A DNA stretch of 64,000 nt. It comes from Micromonospora parva (GTDB taxonomy: Bacteria > Actinomycetota > Actinomycetes > Mycobacteriales > Micromonosporaceae). A program made the translations under genes and the position numbers. Below are positions 29,168 to 38,936 of this stretch, piece after piece. The stretch covers positions 212,397-276,396 of the forward strand of contig NZ_JNZS01000005.1 of the NCBI RefSeq assembly GCF_000718515.1, given 5' to 3'. Within the stretch, counting starts at the first letter, position 1, and each line of letters opens with the position of its first letter. Below the pieces are notes generated by a model. That model ran no database searches and was not told the origin of the DNA. It worked only from the letters and a program-made list of their open reading frames with translations.

Positions 29168-30550
29168 GTGAGCACGCTCACCAGCACCGCAGTCACCGCC
29201 GAGCCGCCTGCCGTCACCGGTCGCCGGCAACCGCTGCACGACTGGCGCCCCGAGGACCCGGACTTCTGGCAGACCACCGGCGCGCCGATCGCCCGACGCA
29301 ACCTCTGGGTCTCGATCTTCGCGGAGCACGTCGGCTTCTCGGTGTGGAGCCTCTGGTCGGTCACCGTGCTCTTCCTCGGCCCCGCGTACGGCATCGATCC
29401 GGCCGGCAAGTTCCTGCTCACCGCCGTGCCGGCCGCACTGGGCGCGGTGCTGCGGCTGCCGTACACGCTGGCGGTGGCCCGCTTCGGCGGACGACGCTGG
29501 ACGATCATCAGCGCACTGCTGTTGCTGGTGCCCGCGGTGCCGATGACGGTACTGCTGGAACCCGGGGTGTCCTACTCCACGCTGATGGTGCTCGCCTGCC
29601 TCACCGGGGTCGGCGGCGGCAACTTCGCCTCCTCGATGGCGAACATCAACCTGTTCTACCCGCAGCGACTCAAGGGGCGGGCGCTCGGGCTCAACGCCGG
29701 CGGGGGCAACCTGGGCGTACCCGCCGTGCAACTGGTCGGCCTGGCGGTCCTCGCCACTGCGGGCGCCGCGTACCCCCGGTTGGTGCCGGCCGTCTACCTG
29801 CCGCTGATCGTGCTGGCCGCGCTGGCGGCGGCCCGCTGGTTGGACACCGTGCCCGGGGCGCGCAACGAGCCGGGGGCGTTGCGTGAGGCGGCCCGCGACC
29901 CGCACACCTGGGTGATGTCGCTGCTCTACATCGGCACCTTCGGCTCGTTCATCGGCTTCGGTTTCGCCTTCGGTCAGGTGCTTCAGCTCCAGTTCGCCGA
30001 GCGGTTCCCCACCCCTGTCGACGCCGCCTGGCTGACCTTCCTGGGCCCGCTGATCGGCTCGCTGATCCGGCCGCTGGGCGGGCACCTCGCCGACCGGTTG
30101 GGCGGTGCCCGGGTGACCTTCTGGAACTTCGTCGCGATGGCGGCCGGCGCGAGCACCGTGCTGTACGCCGCCCGGGAGCGCTCGTTCGGGCTCTACCTGG
30201 CGGGGTTCCTCGCCCTCTTCGTCTTCTCCGGCATCGGCAACGGCTCCACCTACAAGATGATCCCGGCGATCTTCCGGGCCCGGGCGGCGGATTCGATGGC
30301 CAGCGGCCAGCGCGATCCGGAGGCGGCCGCGCGGTGGGCCCGAAGGATGACCGGCGCGTTGATCGGCATCGCGGGTGCGATCGGGGCCTCCGGTGGCGTG
30401 CTGGTCAACATCGCGTTCCGCCAGTCGTTCCTCAGCTCGGGCAACGCCGACGCCGCCTACCTGGCCTTCATCGGCTGGTACGCGTTGTGCTTCGCGGCCA
30501 CCTGGGTCGTCTACCGTCGGCCGAGGGCCGGCCGTCTCGCCAACGTGTGA
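29168..30550 (+). CDS. narK: nitrate/nitrite transporter NarK (NNP family)
   Basis: 460-aa major-facilitator protein with 12 TM segments. The two nitrate signature regions are visible: GVGGGNFASSMANINLFYP with NAGGGNLGVPAVQLVG in TM5 region, and GIGNGSTYKMIPAIF in TM11 region. GTG 29168 is preceded by GAGGAGGA. Function: nitrate uptake and/or nitrite export, feeding NasA and NirBD. Upstream GlnR-like site fits nitrogen control. Confidence 0.94.
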   Translation: MSTLTSTAVTAEPPAVTGRRQPLHDWRPEDPDFWQTTGAPIARRNLWVSIFAEHVGFSVWSLWSVTVLFLGPAYGIDPAGKFLLTAVPAALGAVLRLPYTLAVARFGGRRWTIISALLLLVPAVPMTVLLEPGVSYSTLMVLACLTGVGGGNFASSMANINLFYPQRLKGRALGLNAGGGNLGVPAVQLVGLAVLATAGAAYPRLVPAVYLPLIVLAALAAARWLDTVPGARNEPGALREAARDPHTWVMSLLYIGTFGSFIGFGFAFGQVLQLQFAERFPTPVDAAWLTFLGPLIGSLIRPLGGHLADRLGGARVTFWNFVAMAAGASTVLYAARERSFGLYLAGFLALFVFSGIGNGSTYKMIPAIFRARAADSMASGQRDPEAAARWARRMTGALIGIAGAIGASGGVLVNIAFRQSFLSSGNADAAYLAFIGWYALCFAATWVVYRRPRAGRLANV

Positions 30551-30596
30551 GCTGAGCCACCCTCGGCGCGTCATCGTGCGGGACCGTACCCCCGTT

Positions 30597-30626
30597 TTGA
30601 CCTGCGGACGGGGCGCCGGGTATCGT
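30597..30626 (+). promoter_or_regulatory. promoter of rplM-rpsI
   Basis: TTGACC at 30597-30602, 18-bp spacer, TATCGT at 30621-30626. The remaining ~130 bp before rplM form an untranslated leader; I see no known ribosomal-protein leader motif in it. Confidence 0.65.
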
Positions 30627-30759
30627 TGCCTGCTGTTGTACGACATCCAGAGGCGTGCCCCATCAGGTACGCTTGGTCGTTCGTGCGCGCTGGTCCGGCC
30701 TGCTAACTCTGGTCACCTCGGCGCGCGACCCCAGACCGACGACGAGACAAGGTAGACCT

Positions 30760-31203
30760 GTGCGTACGTACAGCCCGAAGCCGGGTGAGATCGAGCGTCA
30801 GTGGCACGTCATCGACGCCTCTGATGTCGTGCTGGGCCGCCTGGCCACCCACGCCGCCACGTTGCTGCGTGGTAAGCACAAGCCGACTTTCGCGCCGCAC
30901 GTCGACACGGGCGACTTTGTCGTCATCGTGAACGCGGGCAAGGTTGCGTTGACCGGCAACAAGCGCCAGACCAAGGTCGCTTACCGCCACTCCGGTTACC
31001 CGGGTGGTCTGAAGCAGGTCGGCTACGACGAGCTGCTGACCAAGCGTCCCGAGCGGGCCATCGAGCTGGCTGTGAAGGGGATGCTCCCGCACAACAAGCT
31101 CGGCCGTCAGCTGATCAAGAAGCTGAAGGTCTACGCCGGTGCCGAGCACCCGCACCTCGCGCAGCAGCCGGTGCCGTTCGAGATCAAGCAGATCGCGCAG
31201 TGA
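30760..31203 (+). CDS. rplM: 50S ribosomal protein L13
   Basis: 147-aa ribosomal protein L13, with the actinobacterial N-terminus [19 protein letters not shown] and the family core [31 protein letters not shown] 30760 is chosen by homology of the start (MRTYSPK); the frame runs further up without conserved sequence. A weak AGGTAGACCT precedes it. Co-transcribed with rpsI. Confidence 0.97.
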   Translation: MRTYSPKPGEIERQWHVIDASDVVLGRLATHAATLLRGKHKPTFAPHVDTGDFVVIVNAGKVALTGNKRQTKVAYRHSGYPGGLKQVGYDELLTKRPERAIELAVKGMLPHNKLGRQLIKKLKVYAGAEHPHLAQQPVPFEIKQIAQ

Positions 31204-31223
31204 GCGCGGGCGAAGGAAGCAGC

Positions 31224-31697
31224 ATGACCGACATCATCGAGACCGAGGTCGCCCCGGAAGCCCCCGAGGCCACCGAGGCGCCGGCGCCCGTCGCCCGCGC
31301 GCCTCGTGGTGACCGGCCGATCCAGACCGTGGGCCGCCGCAAGGAGGCCATCGTCCGGGTCCGCATCGTCCCGGGCACCGGCAAGATCACCTGCAACGGT
31401 CGCGACCTTGAGGCGTACTTCCCGAGCAAGGTGCACCAGCAGCTCATCAAGGACCCGCTGGTCACCGCCGAGAAGCCCGAGCAGTTCGACGTCATCGCGA
31501 ACCTGCGTGGCGGCGGCACCACCGGCCAGGCCGGTGCGCTGCGGCTGGCCATCGCCCGCGCGCTGATCGTCAACGAGCCGGACGACCGCCCGGCCCTGAA
31601 GAAGGCCGGCTTCCTCACCCGTGACGCCCGGGTCAAGGAGAGCAAGAAGTACGGCCTCAAGAAGGCCCGTAAGGCTCCCCAGTACTCGAAGCGCTGA
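31224..31697 (+). CDS. rpsI: 30S ribosomal protein S9
   Basis: 157-aa ribosomal protein S9. A variable acidic N-terminus ([12 protein letters not shown]) precedes the conserved [18 protein letters not shown], and the protein ends in [12 protein letters not shown] as expected for the tail reaching the P-site tRNA. ATG 31224 has GAAGGA upstream; the GTG at 31200 overlapping rplM is possible but lacks a better site. Followed by a terminator. Confidence 0.97.
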   Translation: MTDIIETEVAPEAPEATEAPAPVARAPRGDRPIQTVGRRKEAIVRVRIVPGTGKITCNGRDLEAYFPSKVHQQLIKDPLVTAEKPEQFDVIANLRGGGTTGQAGALRLAIARALIVNEPDDRPALKKAGFLTRDARVKESKKYGLKKARKAPQYSKR

Positions 31698-31726
31698 TCT
31701 TTCCCAGCGCGTTGTACTTCTGACGG

Positions 31727-31771
31727 ACGGCCGGTCCGCCTCCCCCTCGTCGAGGGAGGCGGGTCGGCCGT
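31727..31771 (+). terminator. terminator after rpsI
   Basis: 18-bp stem with two mismatches: 31727-31744 against 31754-31771, 9-nt loop, followed by a pyrimidine-rich stretch (TCCGCTTTCTCCTC). Confidence 0.75.
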
Positions 31772-31816
31772 TCCGCTTTCTCCTCACAGGCAGTGCTCAT
31801 TCGGAGGTTGGCGGGT

Positions 31817-33172
31817 ATGGGTCGGTTGTTCGGCACGGACGGCGTACGCGGGCGGGCGAACGCGGATCTCACCCCGGAGTTGGCACTGGCGGTGGCGGTG
31901 GCCGCCGCGCACACACTCGCCGAGACGGACCGCAGCCACCCGCCGCTCGCCGTCGTCGGCCGGGACACCCGCGCCAGCGGCGAGATGCTGGAGGCCGCCG
32001 TGGTGGCCGGGCTGACCAGCGCCGGCGCCAACGTCGTCCGGGTCGGTGTGCTGCCCACCCCCGCGGTGGCGTTCCTCACCGCCGAGGCCAAGGCCGACCT
32101 GGGTGTGATGCTCTCCGCGTCACACAACCCGATGCCGGACAACGGCATCAAGCTCTTCGCCGCCGGTGGGCACAAGTTGCCCGACGAGATCGAGATGCGG
32201 ATCGAGGCGGCCGTCGAGACGAACGCCACCACCGCCTGGGACCGGCCGATCGGCGCCGGCGTCGGCCGCGTGCACGACCTGCTCGACGGTGCCGACCACT
32301 ACGTCCAGCACCTGGTGGGCACCGTTGGGCACCGGCTCGACGGGATCAAGGTCGTGGTCGACTGCGCCAACGGCGCCGCGGCCGAGGTCGCCCCGGTCGC
32401 CTACCGGGAGGCCGGCGCCGAGGTCATCGCCATCTACGCGGAGCCCGACGGCCTGAACATCAACGACGACTGTGGCTCCAACCACATCGACGCGCTGCGT
32501 GCCGCAGTGGTCGAGCACGGCGCCCACCTGGGCATCGCCCACGACGGCGACGCCGATCGCTGCCTGGCGGTCACCGCCGACGGTGACGAGGTGGACGGCG
32601 ACCAGGTCATGGCGATCCTCGCGCTGGCCATGCGGGACGCCGGCACGCTCACCCAGGACACCCTGGTGGCCACCGTGATGAGCAACCTCGGGCTGCGCCT
32701 GGCGATGTCCGCGCAGGGCATCCGCCTGATCGAGACCAAGGTCGGCGACCGGTACGTGCTGGAGGAGCTGCGCGCCTCCGGGCTGGCGCTCGGCGGTGAG
32801 CAGAGCGGCCACATCGTCATGCCCGCGCACGCCACCACCGGCGACGGGGTGCTCACCGGCCTGCACCTGATGGCCCGGATGGCGGCCACCGGCCAGTCCC
32901 TCGCCGAGCTGGCCTCGGTGGTCACCAAGCTGCCCCAGGTGCTGATCAACGTCCCGGTTGGCGACCGGACCATCGGCGCGGCCGCGCCAGCCGTCCGCGC
33001 CGAGGTCGAGCGGGCCGAGGCGGAGCTGGGGGAGACCGGTCGGGTGCTGCTGCGCCCGTCGGGCACCGAGCCGCTGGTCCGGGTGATGGTCGAGGCGGCC
33101 ACCGAGGCGACCGCCCGGTCGGTCGCCGAGCGGATCGCCGAACTGGTCCGCACCGCGAGCCCGGTCGCCTGA
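31817..33172 (+). CDS. glmM: phosphoglucosamine mutase
   Basis: 451-aa alpha-D-phosphohexomutase making glucosamine-1-phosphate for UDP-GlcNAc and peptidoglycan. The phosphoserine loop is [11 protein letters not shown] (Ser near residue 104), the Mg loop DGDADR, sugar loop GGEQSGH and phosphate-binding [18 protein letters not shown] 31817 has GGAGG at a 9-nt spacing and gives the standard [12 protein letters not shown] start. Partner enzyme GlmS is encoded 6 kb downstream. Confidence 0.97.
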   Translation: MGRLFGTDGVRGRANADLTPELALAVAVAAAHTLAETDRSHPPLAVVGRDTRASGEMLEAAVVAGLTSAGANVVRVGVLPTPAVAFLTAEAKADLGVMLSASHNPMPDNGIKLFAAGGHKLPDEIEMRIEAAVETNATTAWDRPIGAGVGRVHDLLDGADHYVQHLVGTVGHRLDGIKVVVDCANGAAAEVAPVAYREAGAEVIAIYAEPDGLNINDDCGSNHIDALRAAVVEHGAHLGIAHDGDADRCLAVTADGDEVDGDQVMAILALAMRDAGTLTQDTLVATVMSNLGLRLAMSAQGIRLIETKVGDRYVLEELRASGLALGGEQSGHIVMPAHATTGDGVLTGLHLMARMAATGQSLAELASVVTKLPQVLINVPVGDRTIGAAAPAVRAEVERAEAELGETGRVLLRPSGTEPLVRVMVEAATEATARSVAERIAELVRTASPVA

Positions 33173-33193
33173 GGCCACCTCCGGGCGGCCTCA
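33170..33193. terminator. short stem spanning both convergent stop codons
   Basis: TGAGGCC (33170-33176) pairs with GGCCTCA (33187-33193). The stem includes the glmM stop and the stop of the minus-strand ABC gene, so the 18-bp gap between genes serves both ends. Confidence 0.45.
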
Positions 33194-33937
33194 CAACCGC
33201 AGTTGGGTCGCCCGCCCGTACGTGTCGGCCGGGTCCTCGCCGTCGGTGAGGTCGAGGTCCTCGGTGACGCGTCCGTCGGCCAGCCGGACCAGCCGGTCAC
33301 AGCGGGCCGCGATGGCCTGTTCGTGGGTGGCCAGCAGGATCGTCATGCCGTGCCGGTCGCGGAGGTCGAGCAGCAGGTCGAGGATCTGCCCACCGGTGGT
33401 GGAGTCGAGGTTGCCGGTGGGCTCGTCGGCCAGCAGCAGGCCCGGCGCGCCCATCAGGGCCCGGGCGATGGCGACCCGCTGCTGCTGGCCACCGGAGAGC
33501 TGCGCGGGCAGGGCGCGCTCCCGCCCGGCCAGGCCCACCGCGTCGAGCAGTTCGCGGGCCCGCGTCGCGTGATCGGTCCGGCCCCGGCGGGGGAGGACCG
33601 GCGCGATCACGTTGTCCAGCACGGTGAGCGCGGGCAGCAGGTGATAGCGCTGGAACACGAACCCGACCCGTTGCCGGTAGCGGGCCAGCGCGGCACGACG
33701 CAGCGAGGTGACCTCCACGTCGTCGACGGTGACGGTGCCGCTGTCGGCCTGCTCGATGGCGCCGATCAGGTGCAGCAGTGTGGACTTGCCCGAGCCGCTG
33801 GGACCGGTCAGCGCCACCACCGACCCGGCCGTGATCTCCAACGAGACGTCGTCGACAGCTGTCAACTTTTCCGTGCCGGTACGGAACTGCCGGTTCAGCC
33901 CGACAGTCCGGACCGTGCTGCCGGTGGTTGCCTCCAT
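33191..33937 (-). CDS. ABC exporter ATPase (MacB/LolD type)
   Basis: 248-aa ATPase partner of the FtsX-type permease. Walker A GPSGSGKST (near residue 40), the MacB-type sequence RQRVGFVFQRYHLLPALTVLDNV, signature LSGGQQQRVAIARAL, Walker B LLLADEPTGNLDS, and switch His in LATHEQAIA. ATG 33937 follows the permease stop by 2 bp with GGAGGAG just upstream. The pair probably exports or extracts a hydrophobic or peptide substrate, controlled by the nearby PadR protein. Confidence 0.93.
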   Translation of the reverse strand: MEATTGSTVRTVGLNRQFRTGTEKLTAVDDVSLEITAGSVVALTGPSGSGKSTLLHLIGAIEQADSGTVTVDDVEVTSLRRAALARYRQRVGFVFQRYHLLPALTVLDNVIAPVLPRRGRTDHATRARELLDAVGLAGRERALPAQLSGGQQQRVAIARALMGAPGLLLADEPTGNLDSTTGGQILDLLLDLRDRHGMTILLATHEQAIAARCDRLVRLADGRVTEDLDLTDGEDPADTYGRATQLRL

Positions 33938-33939
33938 CG

Positions 33940-36765
33940 TCACTCCTCCGCGAGTAGCCGTGCGGTCGGGAGCCGGCGCAGCAACGCGGCCGGCACGAGC
34001 GCCGCCAGACAGGTGAGCAGCACCCCGCCGAGGGCCACCGCGGCCGCGACCATGATCAGGGCGGCCGGCAGCGCGCCGACCAGCCAGGCGGCCCCGGCGA
34101 GCCCGAGCCCCGCGCCGGCCACCGCCCCGAGCGCGCCGATGAGGAACCCTTCGTAACCCACCAGGCGGCTCAGCGCGGTGTCCGTCCAGCCGACAGCACG
34201 CAGCGTGGACAACTCGGCGGCGCGGTCCCGGACGTTCAGGTACAGCACATCGGCGACGGCACCCGCGCCCAGCAGGACGGTGACGACCGCGGCCAGGGTG
34301 TCCGCACCCCGTACGTTCAGCGAAACGGTGTCGCCGAGCAGATTGCCGACGATCGCGCCACGGAAGGCGTAGGCGGCGGCGCTGACCACTGTCAACGCGG
34401 TCAGCCCGATGGCCAGCGCTCCGGCCCCGAGCAGCGTGCGCCCGGGGGTGCGGACCAGGTTGACCACTGCCATCCCGAACAGGTTGCGCGGCCGCCGCAC
34501 CCACCGGGCCGGGGCGACCATGGGCCGCAGCGCGGCGGCCGGGTGCGCGCCCGCAGCCCGCAGCGCCGGGGCCACGCCCGCCACCAGCGCCAGCAGCAGA
34601 GCCACCGGTACGGCGAGCGCTGCCTGATGCCAGCCGATCTCGATGTTCAGCGCGGCGGCCAACGGGAACGCCAGCCCGAGGGCCAGCAGACCGGCGGCGA
34701 GCCCCAGCGCGGCCACCTCGCCGAGGATCAGCGCCGCGATCCGCCGGGCTGACCAGCCCAGGCAGGCGAGCACCGCCAGTTCGGGGCGGCGGTCCCGGAC
34801 GGCGGCGGAGACCGCGTTGCCGAGGAACAGCGCGCAGACCACCAACACCAGCCCGAACAGAAAAAGGCTCTTACGGTCGACCGCCTTGATGATGACCGAG
34901 GCGATCCCGAGTGCGGACCACGGCTCGGTCAGCCGCAGGTCGGGCCGGCCTAACGGGCCCGCCGGTAGTTCGACGGTCTGCGGGGCGGGAGACGAGCCGA
35001 TGGTGAGATCGACGTCCAGCCCGGTCGTGTCGGCGATCCGCTCGGCGATGAGCCGGACCCGCTCGGCGGACCGTTCGGTGTAGCCGGAGACGTCGGCGAC
35101 CCGGATCCGGATCGCGCTGATCGGCGCCGTCCGGCTGGGGCTGGGGCTGCCCTCCATCAGCTTCGGCACCGCCGCCAGGCTGGTGAGCAGCAGGGGCGGT
35201 GCGGACACGTAGCCGGCCGGGTTGCCGCTCGGTTCCAGCGGCCGGCCGCCCAGCGCCTGACGGCTGCGCTCGTCCGCGCCGTCGAGGCGTGGCGGCTCGT
35301 ACGTCTCCAGCGGGAGCCGGGACAGGTCGCTGAACCCGCTCAGCTTCTCCGGATCGAAGATGCCGACGGTCCGCCAGTCCCGCACCTGGACGATCGGCCC
35401 TGGCGGTTGCATGGGGACCGCGGTCAGCGGGCGGAAGCCGTTGTCGTCGGCCGACCACGGACGCCCGTCGAAGTTGTAGATGTTGTCGGTGCCGAAGGCC
35501 TCGGCATCGAACGGCGGTCGGGTGCCAGCACGGAGAGTGCCGTCGGGGAGTCGGTCGTACTCCGGGGCACCCGCTTGAATGATCGTCTGCAACTCACCCC
35601 GGCAGCAGCCGGTCGGGGAGATCCCCGTGGCCAGCAGGTCGCGGTACCCGTCGGCGATCGCGTACTCCTCGGTCCCGACCTTGACCCCGGTGGCGCCGGA
35701 CAGCGCCTGCTCCAGGTCGGGGATGCTCAACCCGGCGGGGCGCGCCTGCGGCAGCCGGGTGAGGGCGGACCGCACTGTGACATCGAGGTAGGGGCGGCTG
35801 GTGCTCAACACCGGGATGAACCGTTCGGGTATATGCATGGGGAGGTGGGTGTCGGTGGCCGTGTCGTCGGGTCGAAGAGCGCGGCCCTCGATCACCGCGT
35901 CGTCGAGGCCGACGAGCCGCTGCTCCGCCTCGGGGTCGACGGCGGCCAGCAGGAACGGCACCGTCACCCGGTAGGTGGCCACCAGTTGGTCGGTGGCGAC
36001 GCGCTGGGCGCGGCCGGACTGCCAACTGTTCTCTTCGAAGCGTCCATCGGGCAACAGTCGAACGGTGTCGACGCTCCAGTTCTCTCGCTCGGAGGTCCAT
36101 CCGTCGCTCGCCGACCTTGCGATCAGGTGCGGGTCGCAGATCGGCTGGCTCCGCCCGTCCGGGAGCACCTCCAGTGGGACATCGCCGCACTGCTGGTCGT
36201 ACGGGTACATCCGGCCGTCCGAGTACGGGATCGAGGAGGAGTTCGCGTCGCCGCCCTCGGGGTAGAGCAGCGGTCGCTTGGTCACGTACACGTAGCGTGG
36301 ACGGCTCGGGGCCGTGGTGAGCCCGCGTTCCGCGGTGAAGGTGGGGTCGAGCCGGATGACCTGCTGATCCAGGGAACGATCGACCGCGTCGGTCAGGTCG
36401 AACCGGACCGTCACGGACGAGGTCGAGTAACCCAGCATGGCGATCGGCGCGGCCACGTCGACGCCGGCGACCTGTTTCACCTGCTCGTACTGCGCGGGGG
36501 TGATGCCGCCGAAGAGGCCGGAGAGGTAGTTCGGACGGACCAGTCCCCGTTCGACCTCCAGCGGCGTGCGGGCTCCCTGGGGACGGACGAGGATGTCGTA
36601 GGCGGCCCGGGTGTCGCGCTCGACAGCGCCGGTGACCTCGAGGCGGGAGGTGGTGGTGGCGCCGGTCAGGACGACGAAGCCGGTGGTCGCCACCAGCACG
36701 CCTGCCAGCAGCGCCACCGACCGACCAGCACGGCCGCGTAGCTGCGCCCAGATGAACCCGAGCAT
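33940..36765 (-). CDS. FtsX-type ABC transporter permease
   Basis: 941-aa permease. One TM helix near residues 15-37, a very large extracytoplasmic region (~40-630), then three TM helices around 630-760, a cytoplasmic basic stretch and three or four more helices in the last 170 residues, i.e. a duplicated FtsX layout. The extracytoplasmic part is larger than in MacB. Followed at once by its ATPase gene. Function: probably mechanotransmission or lipid/peptide export rather than import; substrate unknown. Confidence 0.9.
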   Translation of the reverse strand: MLGFIWAQLRGRAGRSVALLAGVLVATTGFVVLTGATTTSRLEVTGAVERDTRAAYDILVRPQGARTPLEVERGLVRPNYLSGLFGGITPAQYEQVKQVAGVDVAAPIAMLGYSTSSVTVRFDLTDAVDRSLDQQVIRLDPTFTAERGLTTAPSRPRYVYVTKRPLLYPEGGDANSSSIPYSDGRMYPYDQQCGDVPLEVLPDGRSQPICDPHLIARSASDGWTSERENWSVDTVRLLPDGRFEENSWQSGRAQRVATDQLVATYRVTVPFLLAAVDPEAEQRLVGLDDAVIEGRALRPDDTATDTHLPMHIPERFIPVLSTSRPYLDVTVRSALTRLPQARPAGLSIPDLEQALSGATGVKVGTEEYAIADGYRDLLATGISPTGCCRGELQTIIQAGAPEYDRLPDGTLRAGTRPPFDAEAFGTDNIYNFDGRPWSADDNGFRPLTAVPMQPPGPIVQVRDWRTVGIFDPEKLSGFSDLSRLPLETYEPPRLDGADERSRQALGGRPLEPSGNPAGYVSAPPLLLTSLAAVPKLMEGSPSPSRTAPISAIRIRVADVSGYTERSAERVRLIAERIADTTGLDVDLTIGSSPAPQTVELPAGPLGRPDLRLTEPWSALGIASVIIKAVDRKSLFLFGLVLVVCALFLGNAVSAAVRDRRPELAVLACLGWSARRIAALILGEVAALGLAAGLLALGLAFPLAAALNIEIGWHQAALAVPVALLLALVAGVAPALRAAGAHPAAALRPMVAPARWVRRPRNLFGMAVVNLVRTPGRTLLGAGALAIGLTALTVVSAAAYAFRGAIVGNLLGDTVSLNVRGADTLAAVVTVLLGAGAVADVLYLNVRDRAAELSTLRAVGWTDTALSRLVGYEGFLIGALGAVAGAGLGLAGAAWLVGALPAALIMVAAAVALGGVLLTCLAALVPAALLRRLPTARLLAEE

Positions 36766-36804
36766 GTCGCGCCTCCCCGTGTGCTCCCCACACTCTGCGC
36801 GTTA

Positions 36805-36817
36805 CATTGTCACAATG
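36805..36817. promoter_or_regulatory. PadR-type operator
   Basis: CATTGTCACAATG is a perfect 13-bp odd palindrome (CATTGT-C-ACAATG) midway between the divergent exporter permease and PadR genes. Its form resembles the ATGT/ACAT operators of PadR repressors. It probably allows one repressor dimer to control both transcripts. Confidence 0.65.
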
Positions 36818-36857
36818 CAAGACCTGGCCCAGTGTGTCAGTGGGATCGGAGGAGACG

Positions 36858-37490
36858 GTGGCGATCCAGCACGCGGTCCTCGCGCTACTCGCGCGCGGCC
36901 CGAGCTACGGCTACGAGTTGAAGAGCGCCTTCGAGGCCGCCGCCGGCCCACAGTGGGGGCCGCTCAACATCGGCCACCTGTACCAGATCCTCGACCGGCT
37001 CTCCCGGGACAGCCTGGTGATCGCCGAGCGGCAGGCCCAGCAGGTCAAACCCGACCGGGTGGTCTACCAGATCACTCCCGCCGGGCGGGCCGAACTCGGC
37101 CGCTGGCTCGACGAGCCGAGCCCGCGCAGCGGCGGCTTCCGGGACGACTTCTTCCTCAAGGTCACCGCCGCGGCCCGATCGGGCTCCGCGCAGACCGTCC
37201 GCACCGTGCTCAGCAACCAACGCGGGCACCTGCTTCGCGAGTTGCGCAATCTCGACGGGCTGCGTCGCAAGGCCGCTGACCCGGTGGTCGGGCTGCTGCT
37301 CGCCGCGGCGTGCCGGCACGTCGAGGCCGACCTCGCCTTCGTCAACGACGCCGAGGCGGTGCTGTTGGCCGACGGCGGCGCGTTGCTCGCCACCCTGGCC
37401 GTCGCACCACCGGAGATCGCGGCGTCCGTCGCCGACGCGTCGTCGCCCCCACCGGCGGACGGCGCCGGACCGGCCCGCGCGACCGGCTGA
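36858..37490 (+). CDS. PadR-family transcriptional regulator
   Basis: 210-aa PadR regulator: winged-helix N-terminus (IQHAVLALLARGPSYGYELKSAFE ... LYQILDRLSRDSLV) and a C-terminal helical dimerisation domain of the Vir type. GTG 36858 is 5 nt after GGAGG and lies at the family start; an ATG at 36807 overlaps the operator and is rejected. Divergent from the exporter; likely autorepressor released by the exporter's substrate or by a drug. Confidence 0.9.
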   Translation: MAIQHAVLALLARGPSYGYELKSAFEAAAGPQWGPLNIGHLYQILDRLSRDSLVIAERQAQQVKPDRVVYQITPAGRAELGRWLDEPSPRSGGFRDDFFLKVTAAARSGSAQTVRTVLSNQRGHLLRELRNLDGLRRKAADPVVGLLLAAACRHVEADLAFVNDAEAVLLADGGALLATLAVAPPEIAASVADASSPPPADGAGPARATG

Positions 37491-37497
37491 CCCGACC

Positions 37498-38694
37498 TCA
37501 GCGGTGCTCGGCCAGCCCGCGCAGCCGGGTGACCGCGTCGGCCAGCACGTCAGGGCGCTTGCAGAAGGCGAACCGGACCAGCCGCCGACCCGCGTCGATG
37601 TCGTCATAGAAGACCTGGGTGGGCACCGCCACCACACCGCAGCGCTGCGGCAACGACCGGCAGAACTCCGCCCCGTCCCGACCGCCCAGGGCGGTGATGT
37701 CGGCGGTGACGAAGTACGTCCCCTCCGAGCCGAGCACCTCGAACCCGGCGTCGGTGAGACCGCCGACGAGCTGGTCACGCCGTTGCTGGAGGCTGTCCCG
37801 GAAGCCGGTGTAGTAGTCGTCCGGCAGGGCCAGCGCCACCGCCACCGCCGGTTGCAGCGGTGCGGCGTTGACGTAGGTGAGGAACTGCTTCACCCGCAGC
37901 ACCGCCGAGACCAGCGCCGCCGGGCCGCTCGCCCAGCCGATCTTCCACCCGGTGCAGGAGAACGTCTTGCCCGCCGACGAGATGCGCAGCGTCCGCTCCC
38001 ACATTCCGGGGAGGCTGGCCAGCGGCACGTGCGCGCTCGCCGCGTCGGTGAACACCAGGTGCTCGTACACCTCGTCGGTGACCGCGTACGCGTCGAACTC
38101 CTGGCACAACTCGGCGACCTGCGCCAACTCGGCCGGGGTGAAGACCTTGCCGGTCGGATTGTGCGGTGAGTTCAGCAGCACCAGCCGGGTGCGCGGGCCG
38201 AACGCCGCGCGCAGCGCCGCCGGGTCGAAGGCGTACCGGCCGTCGGCCGTGGGACGCAGCGTCACCGGCCGGCGGACCGCGCCGGCCAGCGCGATCGAGG
38301 CGGCGTACGAGTCGTAGTACGGCTCGAAGCAGACCACCTCGTCGCCCGGCTCGCAGAGGGCGAGGATGCTCGCCGCGACCGCCTCGGTAGCACCCGCCGT
38401 GATCACGATCTCGCCGTCCGGGTCGTACGCCAGGTCGTAGAACCGCCGCTGGTGGGCCGCGACGGCCGCGCGCAGGGCGGGGATCCCCGGGCCGGGCGGG
38501 TACTGGTTCTGCCCGCCGCGCAGCGCCTCGGCGGCGGCGGCCAGCATCTCCGGCGGGCCGTCGGTGTCCGGAAACCCCTGCCCGAGGTTGACCGCGCCGG
38601 TGCGTACGGCGAGGGCGGACATCTCGGCGAAGATCGTCGTGCCGAACGGCCGCATCCGGGCCACCAGCGGGTCGACATCGGTGCTCGTCGTCAC
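37498..38694 (-). CDS. PLP-dependent aminotransferase (DapC/kynurenine-aminotransferase type)
   Basis: 398-aa fold-type I class I/II aminotransferase. NLGQGFPD, NSPHNPTGKV and the Schiff-base lysine in SSAGKTFSCTGWKIGW (near residue 242) are family motifs. Annotated relatives act as N-succinyldiaminopimelate or kynurenine/glutamine transaminases; the sequence alone does not separate these. GTG 38694 is supported by TAGGCT on the minus strand (forward 38701-38706) 6 nt upstream, i.e. a leaderless transcript. Convergent with padR with a 7-bp gap. Confidence 0.88.
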   Translation of the reverse strand: MTTSTDVDPLVARMRPFGTTIFAEMSALAVRTGAVNLGQGFPDTDGPPEMLAAAAEALRGGQNQYPPGPGIPALRAAVAAHQRRFYDLAYDPDGEIVITAGATEAVAASILALCEPGDEVVCFEPYYDSYAASIALAGAVRRPVTLRPTADGRYAFDPAALRAAFGPRTRLVLLNSPHNPTGKVFTPAELAQVAELCQEFDAYAVTDEVYEHLVFTDAASAHVPLASLPGMWERTLRISSAGKTFSCTGWKIGWASGPAALVSAVLRVKQFLTYVNAAPLQPAVAVALALPDDYYTGFRDSLQQRRDQLVGGLTDAGFEVLGSEGTYFVTADITALGGRDGAEFCRSLPQRCGVVAVPTQVFYDDIDAGRRLVRFAFCKRPDVLADAVTRLRGLAEHR

Positions 38695-38923
38695 GCCGCC
38701 AGCCTACGGGGCCTGCCCTGTCAGCTCGACCTCGGAGATTCGGCCGAAGCAGCTGGCGGGTCGCTGCTTGCGGTCTCGCTGTACGGGTAGGTGGGGGCGT
38801 CGGGCGCATCGCGGCACCTCAGGTCGGGTTTCCGCGTCGGTCGTCGTTGCCGCCTCGGCGGTTTGCTCAAACTTGATGTTCGTTTACCCGACTTTCGAGC
38901 ACCCATCATGAGTGAAACTGGGT

Positions 38924-38929
38924 TAGGCT
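38924..38929 (+). promoter_or_regulatory. -10 element of glmS (leaderless start)
   Basis: TAGGCT 7 nt before ATG 38937, so transcription probably begins at the start codon. No Shine-Dalgarno is present. The other ~230 bp between the aminotransferase and glmS contain no gene I can support. Confidence 0.6.
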
Positions 38930-38936
38930 GCGGGCC

